Positions 34,150 to 45,155 of a stretch of DNA of 64,000 nt are shown here, piece after piece. The stretch is from contig NGZR01000006.1 of NCBI GenBank assembly GCA_002197995.1, forward strand, positions 2,531,001-2,595,000, read 5' to 3'. The stretch is from Gaeumannomyces sp. JS-464. Lineage: Eukaryota > Ascomycota > Sordariomycetes > Magnaporthales > Magnaporthaceae. The notes beneath the pieces are model-generated. The model ran no database searches. It was not told the origin of the DNA and worked only from the letters and a program-made list of their open reading frames with translations. The translations under genes were made by a program, and so were the position numbers. Each line of letters opens with the position of its first letter. Within the stretch, counting starts at the first letter, position 1.

Positions 34150-37044
34150 TCATATGAACCGGTTGCCAAACCGGTCTGCGATGCCCGTGGGTGCTTCAAG
34201 CCCATGGTCGGGCCGGCGGGGAGCGGCCGGCATGTCTGGCAGGGGAGCTCTTTGGCCCTGCCCACCCCACGCAGCGTTGCCGTCCTTGAAGCCCTGCCTC
34301 TCCCTCTCGTAGCGGAGGCTCAGGCCCCTAGCCATGCCAATAGTGCCCGAGCCTGCGCCCGCAGTCTTGGGCCGTGGGTCGTCGCATGCCGCCATGGGAG
34401 TGGTCATGCTCCTCGTCGGCGTCAGCGGCGGCACCGTTGGAGACGGCGTAAAAGGCCCGGCCGGAATCTCCTCCGCGTATTGCTGCGCGTTGAATAGGTT
34501 CAATGGAGGGGGCACATGGTGCCGTTGCGGCTTGCGCACCAACGACGTCGACGCTAGGCCGATGCCCAGGGTGTTGTTGCCTCCCTCGTGACCCGGCCCG
34601 CCAGCCGTCCGTGGACGCGCTGGAGGAGCCTGCACGTTGAGAGTAGGGGCGGGGAGTGGCCAGTTTGGATTGTCCATCATTGCGGGAGTTGTAGGGGCCG
34701 ACACACCACCACCAATGCTATTGTCCTTGATCGGGAACAAGGGGCTGGCCAATGGCGCGGCGAAATCGTTGTGCAGCGTACCATCTTCCGAGTTTGAGGC
34801 CCAGGTCGGCTCTTGATGTATATGGCCTGACCGCAGCTGTTGTTGCTGTGGTCGCGGGGGAGGGTGCAGCGCCTGCATTGATTCTGCCTCATCCGACGGC
34901 GTTCGCCGGGAAGAGACCGGAGACGGGCCATCGCCCCTGACCGCCCCCGCGGCTGCTCTCGGCGGCCCACGGTTCAGGCCCCTACCGGAATTAGAGGGAA
35001 ACACGCCGTACTCCTCAGGAGCAGGCCGGCGGGGTGTGTTCGGCCCTCTAACCATGGGCCCAGGGGGATTGGGCAAAGGACTCGATCGACCAGCGCTGGA
35101 TTGCGCCGACTGTTGTCGACTGAGATCGGTGGCAGGCGGCGATTCTGCACGGAAAGTGTTCACCTCAGCTGAAGCAGCTATCCCGTTGAGGCTTTTATCC
35201 TTGGGACCCCAGTAGCCGTTAGGATTTGAACTGTTGGGCCCGTTGCCGCGCTTGGGGAAAACCGGCGACGGACCACCGCCCATGGGCCCCCTGTCGGTGC
35301 CGCGGCCCTCATGGGACTCCGTGGAGGGGGCTCCCTCGCATATGGCCTCGGCGGTGGTCGATCGACCGGGCTCTCGGCTCCAAGCCTATCCATGGGACTC
35401 TCGGCCCTTGGTGCTTGAGCAGGAGTCCGTCCCATTGGGCTCTGGGCGCGGGAGCCAGGACCGGCAAACGGAGGAATAGGACGTTGCTCGTTCCGGATTT
35501 GCGGCGACTGAGCACGCCCGTCATAGTCCCTCAGTAGCATGCTTCTCCCACCAGGGGCCCCGGAAGGTCCGCCTTGGGTTGGGCCACTGTTTGGCAGGGG
35601 GCCCTGACGCATGGGGCTTTGCGGCCTCGGCCCACGGTTGTCTGCGAAACTGGGCGAGGGTCTTCGATCATCTGGGTGCACCGGGGAGAGGCTGCTACCA
35701 GCGCCGACACTGACCCCCCAGACGGCAGCCTGCCAGTTGACCCCGTTGTTGCGCATTGGCGGCGTTGCGGTGCTGCCGCTCCGTAGTCGAACATCGTTGC
35801 CCTGCGGCCGCGCTGCCCCAGCAGCGGCGGCAGCAGCCGCCTTATTCTTCTGCTCCGACTCCTGCTGCGCGCTGACCAGCGACTTCTCCAGCTCCTCGAT
35901 CTTCATGGATAGGCTCTGCCGTCTTGGGCCGCTGATGGTGAGCGTGTCACGCTTCGCGGCGACATCACGGATAACGGGTTTGTCAAACTCCAATGTGTCA
36001 GACTCGTCCCAAGGATCGCTGTCATCACCCAAGGTGTGGTCGTCATGAATGTCATGGTTATCGTGGCTGTCGGTGTCGTTATCGTTGTTTGTGATCGGTG
36101 CGCTGTCCTGGCTGCCGCCGCGCTGGGATAGTGCCGGCGACGGCAAGGCGGCGGGACCGAAGCCCTTGTGCTGGGGACGCAGGTTGCGCCCGCTGTCGAA
36201 CTTATCTCCCCCACCGTTTACTGATCGCGGAGGTGATGGCAGCGACCCTGTTGGGGGAGACGACGGGGGCCCTAGAGGGGATAGCGGCAAGCCCACAGCG
36301 GGTTGTGTCTTGGTGCTGAAACTCGTTGTGACAGGAGAAGCCAGAGCGGCAGCGGCGGCGCCAGCCTTGCTTGTCGTCGACTTCGATGTCGTCATCACCC
36401 ATCAAAGACCCCGTTCCGTCCACGTCCACCTGCAGCTCAAAGTTGCCGAGGGGCGATTTCGGGGCGGGCGGGCACAGCCCTGTTGAAGTGGACATCAAGG
36501 GGTTGACCCAAGGCTTTGTTCTTGCGGTCCCCTGCCGAAGTGGTCGGCCGCGCGGCGGGCGTGGCCCGGGCGCAGGCCCATGGACGGCGCTGCGAGACTG
36601 GTCGAGGATGAGTTCGCCCATCGCATCCCTAGGTTCACGTCCGAGGCCGAGGATTTTAGGCCGGTGCCGGGGAGCCTCAATGGCCCAGCTGGTGCCGGGC
36701 ATGTTGGAGAGATCGCGCATGCTCGTGGCGGCAAAGTTGTGAGTCTGCATGGTGTAGGGCGAATTTCGCGTCGAAACTCGATGTGCCTGGGCGCGAGGGG
36801 AACTCGCGCATGCTGGGGCTGAGGACCGGCTTGCTCTTGACATTGTTGCCAAAGTACTGTCCCTCGCCGAAGGTGTTCTGATCCACCTTTTTCCATTGCG
36901 CCGGCGAGGGAGCCGGCTTCGAGGGCTCGGCCTTTCTGCAGCGCGGCGAAAGATCGCCTGGTCAGCATCCATGCTGTTGGGGTATCGTCGGCCTGGGCCG
37001 GCAAGGGCTTACTTTTTCTTCCCAAGCCCAAAAAAGGACACCAT
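34150..37044 (-). CDS. Conserved ascomycete disordered protein, function unknown, frame-broken
   Basis: The ATG at 37044 starts MVSFFGLGKK; exon 1 ends at 37013 and a 77-bp intron (37012-36936) leads to exon 2, KKAEPSKPAPSPAQWKKVDQ and NTFGEGQYFGNNVKSKPVLS. Later blocks in shifted frames are SASDVNLGMRW, KSPLGNFELQVDVDG, VIRDVAAKRDTLTISGPRRQ, the helix LSMKIEELEKSLVSAQQES, then a long Pro/Ser/Arg region with many S-P and M-G-R motifs, ending GLEAPTGIADRFGNRF at 34150. I recognise this order of blocks from other filamentous fungi, where the protein has no assigned role. The N-terminal third changes frame at least three times (about 36790, 36550, 36400) and again near 35280. The only likely structured part is the short coiled-coil helix. 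SP-rich content suggests a phosphoprotein (inference). Confidence 0.65.
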
Positions 37045-39792
37045 CTTGGATCGCGGTGACCGAAACGAAGTCTGCGGAAGTCGGTATATGTGAGGGGAAA
37101 TTCTGTAGCAGACTTCGGGGTCAGTAACAATTTTACCCCTAGATCTTCGATGACGTCCAATCGGCGGCACGTGGCTCCTTTTTGCATTCCAGTCCAGGTC
37201 CAAGACACTGACCTAATTGGCTCGTCCTCGACGGGAAGACTGTAGCTCCCGAGAGAGCACAAAAGGCTCGACGAGCGGGCGCTTCGTATACAAAAAAAAC
37301 CGGGCTGGATTGTGTGCGTAAAAGGATGGCTGGGCGCCCGTGATCGATCGAGCGAGTCGTGAAAAGGAGTGGGTGCTCGAGCGTTGGTTTGCTGTCGAGA
37401 GTGCGCGAGCCAATAATGGGCCAGGGCGCGGCGAAAGGAGTGAACGGAACGAGCAAGCCAGCGGAAAATTCGGCCTGTCTTTTCCAGATAGAAAAAAAAA
37501 AGAAACAAAAATAAACCAGGCAAGTGCTAGAGTCCCATGGCCGTGGGCGTGGGTAAGAAACGGAACGCAGGAAGCAAACACCTCGGCGGGTGGGAAAAAG
37601 GGCGACGGGACGCTGGTGTTTGCGCGCAATGCAAGTCGACGAGAAGGGGCAGGTGGGAAAAAAAGAAGGACGCGCCTCCCTGTCCAACGCGGGTGTGTGC
37701 GCCTGCCAAAATGGGCAGATTCCGAGGGGCTCCTGCTTTGAAAAGCGCGACCGGGGTAGGTGGGCGGCGATGCGGCAATGGCTTTGACTTGGGGGTGGGG
37801 GTTCCTCTGGATGGGCCTCGTTTCAGAGCGATTGGGCGGGTGGTCGCATGGAAATCGGCGGGTCGGTCAAGCGATGGTAATTTCGCCGATCGCCTGCGGA
37901 TCGCTCTGCCCAACTGCTTTGCGTGCTGGGACTGTCTGGTCGGTGATGCCGCCGGAGCCGACGAGGGTGGGGTGCCAAAGAGAGGAGGCAAAATGCGAGA
38001 AAGGTTCAAAAGGAGACGAGCAGCTGGGCTGGAGCGACAGAGTGGTGGGCTCCCGAATCTTGGTATTTAATACGAGAGAGGGCAGTCATGGGTCTGGGCT
38101 AGGAACCATCAGAGAATGGTTCAATGTTTTCCATCTTCCACCAGTGTGCAAAAAGGGCAGACGCACATGTCCTGCAGCGACGAGAGAGGAGGCAATCTCA
38201 GCCCAAGCCGCATCGACGCACGCTAGCGGCCAGGGGGGATTCCTAATTGGGACAAGGAGGTGCCCACAATAGCAAGCTCCGCCCGCGTATGCAGGTCCCA
38301 GATGCGCCTTGTCAGGGGTAATTTTAAGGACTTGGGATGGAAGCCAGATGACAGAAAAAGGGGGCTACTAGCTACTCACATCACGGCGGCGCCAACAGCG
38401 CACCCCGCACTCGTGCATTCCTTGCACAATCTCCATGCGTGCATTTGCTGTTTTTATCCGCCACCAGCTCTTGGGTGACAGGACCAACATGCCGGCTGAG
38501 GATTGCGACCGCGCCGCTGCGTGACGCGGTCCGCTCGGCCAGACAAGGCAGCAGGACGCGACGAGAAAGCTGAGACAAAAAAAAAAAAAAAAAAAAAAAA
38601 AAGCTCGTGGAAAACGACTGGAACGCTTCCCGTCCGCCAAGCGAAGCGAAGGGAGGAGGGCCCGGCAACAAAGACAGTTGACGGACGGCCCATGGATTTT
38701 GGCCATGTGGACCATGGTCCAGGCTGCTGGCTCTGCCGCTACCCGAAATCCCTGCGACGATGCGACCTGTGCTTCTTTCCGACTCCAGATGCCGCTGTTG
38801 ATCCGATCCAGTCCCGCTACTTGGCGTCAAGTGTCTTCCACGGCGCCTATGTTGGTATCACGGCTCATCACCGGGCAGCGTTTCGATCACTCATGACGAG
38901 AGCCTCAGATCCGAAGGCGCCACTGCAGCAGTCGTTGGGGGCTAGCTCGCGCTTGCCTTCACGCTCCACAGTTGATCAAATTCCCTCCAACGCTCGCTTG
39001 TGTTGCCTCAATCCCAGTGGCTTGACACTATCAGGGCTCCTTCACCGCACGGCACCTTTCGATAGCTCATGTTGGGTTGACAGTCGGGGATATCCTCGTC
39101 CAGCCCGGAACCTAACTACCCCTGCTTGGCCTACGAGGCAAGGGCAGGCAGGGCTTTGGGGCCAAGTTTCAGCTGCCAATTGAAGAACAGGCCTGTGCGA
39201 ACAGCTGAAGCATTTCTTTTCTTCTAATAGCGCCACACGCAATCTCCCGTTGCGGTCTGTCACTGGTGTCGATTTTGACTTCTGGAGATATCCGACAAAC
39301 CCCGTCTCTCTCATTTCTAGTACGACTGCTGGTGCAACCTCGCAACTCGCGACCATTCTGGAAAAGCATCTCTTTGCTTGCATATGTTCCTTTACTATAG
39401 AAATTTTGAGACGATGGATGCCTATCTGGCCAGCAAAGTCGCCTTGGGTGCCCCCACCGTCGCGGTCCAACCAACCCAGCCTGCCGAGCGATGGCCGGCC
39501 ATGAGCCGATGCTTGCCGTAAAGATCGCGTGCAAGATTCGAAGAGCTCCATTGGCCTTGTCCAGGCCGTATCTCAATGCAGTGCCAGCGCCGTTTCTGCA
39601 CGTGCCCTGGGGACGCGAAAGCTTTGCTCTGAAAGAGTGGAATGAATTTGGGGCCTCCAAAACAGCCTTATCATAGGTTTTTGAAGGCCAGAAGGAGCTC
39701 TTTGGGAGCGGACCCTGCCGGCCCAATGAGCCGCCGGATTTGGCGCCTTTCGGGCTCGAACTCCCGTCTTCGGCAAAAACAAATCATCCAAT
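37045..39792. other. Intergenic region with poly(A) tract
   Basis: About 2.7 kb. The first kilobase is the upstream region of the disordered-protein gene. A run of 26 A lies at 38577-38602. No coding region is recognised. Confidence 0.45.
38577..38602 (+). repeat. Poly(A) tract of 26 bases
   Basis: Uninterrupted A run in intergenic DNA. No adjacent target-site duplication or gene remnant suggests a retroposed copy. Confidence 0.9.
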
Positions 39793-39889
39793 GACAGCGT
39801 GTCCGAGTGGTTAAGGAGTATGACTCGAATTCTCTGAATTCAGAAATCATATGCTTTCGAGCGCACAGGTTCGAGTCCTGTCGCTGTCG
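39793..39889 (+). tRNA. tRNA-Ser (anticodon CGA) with 16-nt intron, second copy
   Basis: Identical to the gene at 28813 except for one base in the intron (T at 39833 against C at 28853). Acceptor stem GACAGCG/CGCTGTC, anticodon CGA at 39826-39828, intron 39830-39845, discriminator G at 39889. A T4 run begins about nine bases downstream, with a second T5 run after it. Sequence outside the tRNA is not shared, so only the transcribed part is kept alike. Confidence 0.95.
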
Positions 39890-41141
39890 ATATATTCCTT
39901 TTGTCTTTTTCGCCATCTGCATTCTTTTTGATCATTTGCCCGATATTTTTTTTTTTTTGCCTTTTCGCATGCTTTGAACCTCCCGTTAAGTTTAGAATAA
40001 ATGCGACGTACGCGCCCCATGAGCATCAAGTAATCACTCTCGCTACCTAGGTGATCGCAACAGAGTTGCCCACTAACAGCTCTGGTCGCATGCATATTGC
40101 CGCGTGGCGATGCCACACTTTATCGAGAGGCTATCTATTAGGAGAAAAGGCTAGATGATAGGTGGCAAAGAAACTTGATCGTCGGACATGTTGTGAGAAG
40201 CAAAATCCCACACCGGACGACGACAGTTCCACAGTGCCCAGTGCCAAATGCCCAGCACCCCGCTGTGGTCCGGTGCAGACACCGACGATCTTGGTGCAAT
40301 GATAAAAGGCCCTTTTATCATTAAGAGGGCTGTTATCCCGCATCTTTCCCCCGGGATCCCGCAGCAGTATGGGGAAGCTATCCCCGTTGGGCAGGTCGTT
40401 AGGCCGTCGGGCCTGGGCACGATCACGTCATCGGGGCTAGCATGGATTGGGCGGCTCGCCAGACAGGGCCGGTTTAGCCAAGCTTTCAAATCCCATCAGT
40501 TGAACCATCTGATATCTCGAGTCGCTGTCTGGTCCCTGGGTGAATGCCTGCTGCCAGGCGACATCACTACCTAGGTATTCGTCTATGCCGCTCGTTTGTG
40601 GGCGACGGAGGCGCAGCCGAACCTTTAGGCACCATCACAGCGGCGTGTGGCTTCGAGATGCGTGCCGTTGGCGGGGGAGGCTGTCCACTGGAGGCTGCTG
40701 CTGGAGCTGCCACTGGAGCCCAGCCGCCAAGCGCTCTTCACCTTCCCGTTCCAACTGATTTGCGTCAAACCCACCGGCAATGGTGTGCCAAGCTGGTCTC
40801 GTCCTTGTGAGACGCGCTGCACCCAACCTTTTTTGCTTGGTCGCCACGCCACCACCAGAGCTTCCCTCCCCGAATGCCACCATGCCACCATCAATTTACC
40901 ATGCTGCCGCTGTCGCTGCGGGCGGCCGGGTCGGACGAAATTCTGGCCCTGATGGCGTGCGCAGATAGATAAGGTAGATAAATAAATACAGTCATCTGCC
41001 AGGGCGCGCCCACTCGTTCTACGACTCCTCTCCCACTTATCTCCCCAGCTGCCCGTCGCGACTCTCGTCTCGGGCCTGCCGTGGGCATTAGCTCCCTAAC
41101 CTAGGTCGACGCTGGCCCAATCCGCCCTGGCCATCATCGAC
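39890..41141. other. Intergenic region upstream of the permease
   Basis: Contains a 25-bp palindrome at 40298 and CCTAGGT words at about 40047, 40569 and 41099. The final 150 bases are pyrimidine-rich and are the likely promoter and leader of the permease gene. No gene seen. Confidence 0.5.
40298..40322. repeat. Perfect 12-bp-arm palindrome
   Basis: AATGATAAAAGG, one C, then CCTTTTATCATT: a perfect inverted repeat with a one-base spacer in intergenic DNA. It could be a binding site for a dimeric regulator or a small hairpin; neither is shown. Confidence 0.9.
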
Positions 41142-42749
41142 ATGTCCAAAAGAGACGGCGACGATGGCGTCGTGCCCGCCAAGGGCGACAGCTCGCCGCA
41201 CGACAGCTACGTCGTCAACGAGCCCGATTCGGAGACGGCCGGCGTCCAGGCCTACGCCTACGACGAGAAGCAGAAGCTGGGCGTCACGGGCGCCGTCTTC
41301 CTGATCCTCAACAAGATGATTGGAACGGGAATATTTTCCACCCCGTCCAGCATTTTCGCCGCCACCGGCTCCGTTGGCGTCAGCCTGATGCTGTGGGTTA
41401 TTGGTGGCGTCCTCACCTTCGCCGGTATCAGTGTCTTCATGGAGTTCGGCCTCGCCATCCCCCGCTCCGGCGGCGAGAAGAACTACCTCGAGCGTGTCTA
41501 CCGCCACCCGCGCTACCTCGCCTCGTGCGTCCTGGCCTCGCAGATGATCCTGCTGGGCTTCTCCGCCGGCAACTCGCTCGCCTTTGGCCGCTACGTCCTC
41601 TTCGCCGCCGGCGGCCTCGGCGAGTCTTCCCCTGACGGCTGGCAGGCCCGGGGCATCGGCGTCGCCTGCATCACCTTTGCCGTCCTGCTGCACATCACCC
41701 TGCCCAAGTGGGGTATCCGCCTGTTCAACGTGCTAGGCATCTTTAAGGTTATCGTGCTGCTTATCATCGTATTCTCCGGGTTTGCCGCCCTCGCAGGCCG
41801 CCGCCTCGTCGACGACCCCCGCAACTTCGACAACGCCTTCGCCATCGAGTCGGGCGACGGCTACGGCGGCGGCGGCGCCTACGCATACGCAAACGCTCTC
41901 CTGAACATCGTCTATAGTTATAAGGGCTGGGAGAACGCCAACTACGTCGTTGGCGAGCTCAAGAACCCGCGCAAGACCCTCGCTGTCGCAGCTCCGCTGG
42001 CTGTTGGCGGTGTTACCATTCTTTATGTGCTCGCCAACGTCGCCTACTTCGCCGCGATCCCCAAGTCGGATCTGGCAAAGTCCGAAGTCATCGTGGCCGG
42101 CCTCTTCTTCCGCAACGTCTTTGGCGCCTCGTCCGCCGTGCGCGCGCTTCCCGCCCTCGTCGCGCTCTCCAACATGGGCAACGTCCTAGCCGTCAGCTTC
42201 GCCCACGCCCGCGTCAACCAGGAGTTCGGCAAAGAGGGCCTGCTGCCGTTCAGCCAGTTCTGGGCCTCCATCAAGCCCTTCAACACACCCGCCGCCGCCC
42301 TCTTCCTGCATTGGATCGTTACTGTTATCGTGCTCCTTGCCCCGCCCGCCGGCGCGGCCTACAACTTCATTGTCAACCTGTACACCTACCCGGGCGCCTG
42401 GATCAACGCCTTTGTGGCCGCCGGCCTGATCTACCTGCAGTGGAGCAAGAAGGAGAACTGGACGAGCCCGTGGCACACGTACCTGCCCATCAGCGTCCTG
42501 TACCTGCTGGCCAACGTCTTCCTGGCCCTCGTGCCCTTCATCCCGCCCGAGTCCAACTGGAACGAGGACGGGTACCCGTACTACGTCTTCCCCATCGTCG
42601 GCGTCGGCGTGCTTGTGCTGGGCGCCGTCTACTGGCTCGTCTGGACCCAGCTGTGGCCGCGCCTGGGCGGCTACCGCATCGAGGCCGAGCGCGTCATCGA
42701 CGAGCAGGGTGACGAGGTCATCCGGTACCAAAAGGTGCATCTTAAGTAA
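41142..42749 (+). CDS. MUP1-like amino-acid (methionine) permease, APC superfamily
   Basis: An intact single-exon 535-residue plasma-membrane permease of the AA_permease_2/LAT-like group; yeast MUP1, the high-affinity methionine permease, is the closest named relative by motif. After about 45 hydrophilic residues, helix 1 reads GVTGAVFLILNKMIGTGIFS, with the unwound GTGIFSTPS substrate-binding segment, followed by GSVGVSLMLWVIGGVLTFAG and the family-typical MEFGLAIPRSGGEKNYLERV. Twelve hydrophobic segments follow to VGVLVLGAVYWLVWTQLWP near residue 500; YSYKGWENANYVVGELKNPR is the conserved helix 6 region. The C-terminus VIDEQGDEVIRYQKVHLK is cytosolic. The start has GACATGTCC context just after a CCTAGGTCG stretch. 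No frame breaks. Transport of methionine rather than another neutral amino acid is inferred, not shown. Confidence 0.85.
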   Translation: MSKRDGDDGVVPAKGDSSPHDSYVVNEPDSETAGVQAYAYDEKQKLGVTGAVFLILNKMIGTGIFSTPSSIFAATGSVGVSLMLWVIGGVLTFAGISVFMEFGLAIPRSGGEKNYLERVYRHPRYLASCVLASQMILLGFSAGNSLAFGRYVLFAAGGLGESSPDGWQARGIGVACITFAVLLHITLPKWGIRLFNVLGIFKVIVLLIIVFSGFAALAGRRLVDDPRNFDNAFAIESGDGYGGGGAYAYANALLNIVYSYKGWENANYVVGELKNPRKTLAVAAPLAVGGVTILYVLANVAYFAAIPKSDLAKSEVIVAGLFFRNVFGASSAVRALPALVALSNMGNVLAVSFAHARVNQEFGKEGLLPFSQFWASIKPFNTPAAALFLHWIVTVIVLLAPPAGAAYNFIVNLYTYPGAWINAFVAAGLIYLQWSKKENWTSPWHTYLPISVLYLLANVFLALVPFIPPESNWNEDGYPYYVFPIVGVGVLVLGAVYWLVWTQLWPRLGGYRIEAERVIDEQGDEVIRYQKVHLK

Positions 42750-45155
42750 AAAGTAATTGACATAGCTTTCTTTGATCCCTGGGAATGGGCCTCTGGTTTT
42801 GTGCTTTGACGAGAAGGAGGGGCTGGCCTTACGGCTTCTGATGGAGAAGGGGATGTTGTTGGTTAGGTTGCAATTTTTGGTGCACGTTATAATACCCATG
42901 AATGCATTTGCCCGTGTTTGTCGTTCCGATTACTATGCTGTGTTGCTGGGGGTTCTGATATCGGGGGGTTGGTGCCCGCTGGCGTGAATGCGGGAATCAA
43001 GAGTTTCGAAGATGGCCATTTGTCTCGACTTGGACCATCAGTTGTAAGTCCTGGAAATAATACCCGACTTTGTTAATCTCTGCTCTCCCTAGTTCAACGT
43101 TGCGTAAACACCGCCTATCTTGACCCCCCACCCCCCCCCCCCCCCACCCCCAAAAAAAAAAAAAAAAAAAAGGCAGGCAGTCATGGTGGAGGGGCCATCC
43201 AAAACCAGAGCCGCGGCGTTGCCAAGAACGTAGCACATACAGGACCGCCTACGCTAGCCAACGTTGCGGCTTGCTACCTGCCGACCTCGTTCCCGTGCCG
43301 CTGCTTGGCCCAAGCAACGAACCCCGATTAGAGTTTGCCCTGATGGGTTTGCGCACACGCTACCCTGCCAGGTGGCGGGATGGGGATTGACTAAATTGCT
43401 GTCTGGCGCATAATCAACTTTAGTCAAATACCCATGACGTTTTCTACCAGCCTTCGATTCTCTGACGAGCGTCCTGCTCTGCATCGGATGACGGGCTGAC
43501 GGTACCGTCAGCGGATGCATATATCGTTGTAGTAAACACGAGCCGTTGGATGCGGGGACGGCAGTGTGCACACGGGGCAAGCCTTCTTGGCCGACGTTGC
43601 GCAGAACCAACATGGACACCGCCAACATGCATGCCGCTCTGCTATTTCGGTAATGCTTCGACCCACCAACCCCGGTCAAAGGAGAGCTTTCCATCGGGAC
43701 TTTTGCTGACGGGGGCTTGGGGTTCGCGGAAGATCTGGCCCAACCCCCGGACGCGCGCGGCTTCAGTAAGCAGTCGCCGGCGCCGAGAATGCTTGCGACT
43801 TTGCACATAGAGTGGTAGGTGGCAACCGAAGGGGGTCCAACCGGCAGGTGTCAGGAACGCTCGCGCCAAGAGAGCCGCCTTGCCGGAAGCGATGACCGAG
43901 GGGATACATTGCTCAGCAGGGCGATTCGTAAACTCGCCAACTTTCCCTTCTGCTCCTCCTCCCTCTCACTCCTCACTCCAACAGGGACTTGCCCGCTGGT
44001 CTCGGAAGAAGCTGGCCGGTGGGAAGGGGCGCGAGCACAACAAGGGCGTGGCCTGGAGAAACACGGATGACTTGCTCCAATACAGCCCACAGCGTGAGTT
44101 CCATGTGTCTCACCTTCTTGCTTGCCAGGTTCACGTCACCCGGAAAAGCCGCGACTTTCGCCGCCGACCTGCTGCCTCCGCCGCCTCGGGGCCGGGCATC
44201 CCCATGACACACCCCCGTCTGCCCGGGGAAGGGAAGTCTATGATATTTCACGCCGGCCCTGTCTGTCCAGTGCCAAACCTGCAAGTCCTCGAGTCAGTGG
44301 CAGGCGCCGCAAGAAAAACGAGGCCAGCAGAGCGGGTCCTTTTGCCAGCCCGGCATTTGCTCCCGGGGTTGTCGCCGAGGCCGGGGTATCCCCGCTCAGG
44401 TGGTGGGACAGTTTAAACTCTAATCCTCTCCCCTATATTGCGTATCAATCGTGGTTCAAACGGGGCAAAAGGAAACAATCTCGTCCCGGGCCCCAGGAAC
44501 AAACCCTGCCATTCTCTTCGGTGTCCCCTCTTTTGGATGCCGCCATCCTGGATCTTCGGGCTCTCCGCAGCCGGTGCTGCGTGCCTGTGCGCGATGTTTT
44601 GTTTTTTTTATTTATTTATTTGTATTTTATTTATTTATTTTCATTTGACCGAGGGCTCTCCCCTGCCCGCTTCGTCCCACCTGTGTCTTGTCCGCTATTC
44701 TTGTTGGCCGGATTTAATCGACGACAGCCAACCAGTCCAACGATCGTTCACCGCCTAGATTGTCAGCCCGATCTGATAGGTACCAAGGTATAATAGGTAC
44801 CTAGTCAGCTGCTCAATTGCGGGACAACCACGAGAGTGGGAAGGAAGGCGACGGTCAACACCCCACGGCGCGACGCCGTTTCCACCGAGCAAAAATATTC
44901 GACCCGCCCTTGGCGAGACCCGGCGCCGGGACGCGAGGGCATCGCAGCATTAAATTCGCAAAAGCCACGATAAACTGAGTTCCCCGCAGATCCTCGCCTC
45001 TTCACTACACCGGCGTGTCGGCTACAACATCATAGGCTGGCTACTCGTACAGCGTAGCTGAGGACGCCCAGAGAGCACGGGAAAGCGGAGGAGGAGGAGG
45101 GTGGGAGGGGAGAGAAGGGGAGGGAAGGGGGAAGAGGGGAGCGAAAAGCAAAAGG
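42750..45155. other. Intergenic region with C/A homopolymers
   Basis: About 2.4 kb. A poly(C) run interrupted by single A (43124-43151) is followed directly by 20 A (43152-43171). An (ATTT)n-like stretch lies at 44608-44642 and a TAGGTACC pair at about 44778-44805. Several frames of 150-220 codons exist with no protein-family features. Confidence 0.5.

Noticed and set aside
39671..39922. Antisense frame over the second tRNA-Ser, sharing a peptide with the frame at 28472-29104
   Set aside because: The shared peptide is just the reverse complement of the two tRNA genes, not a protein family.
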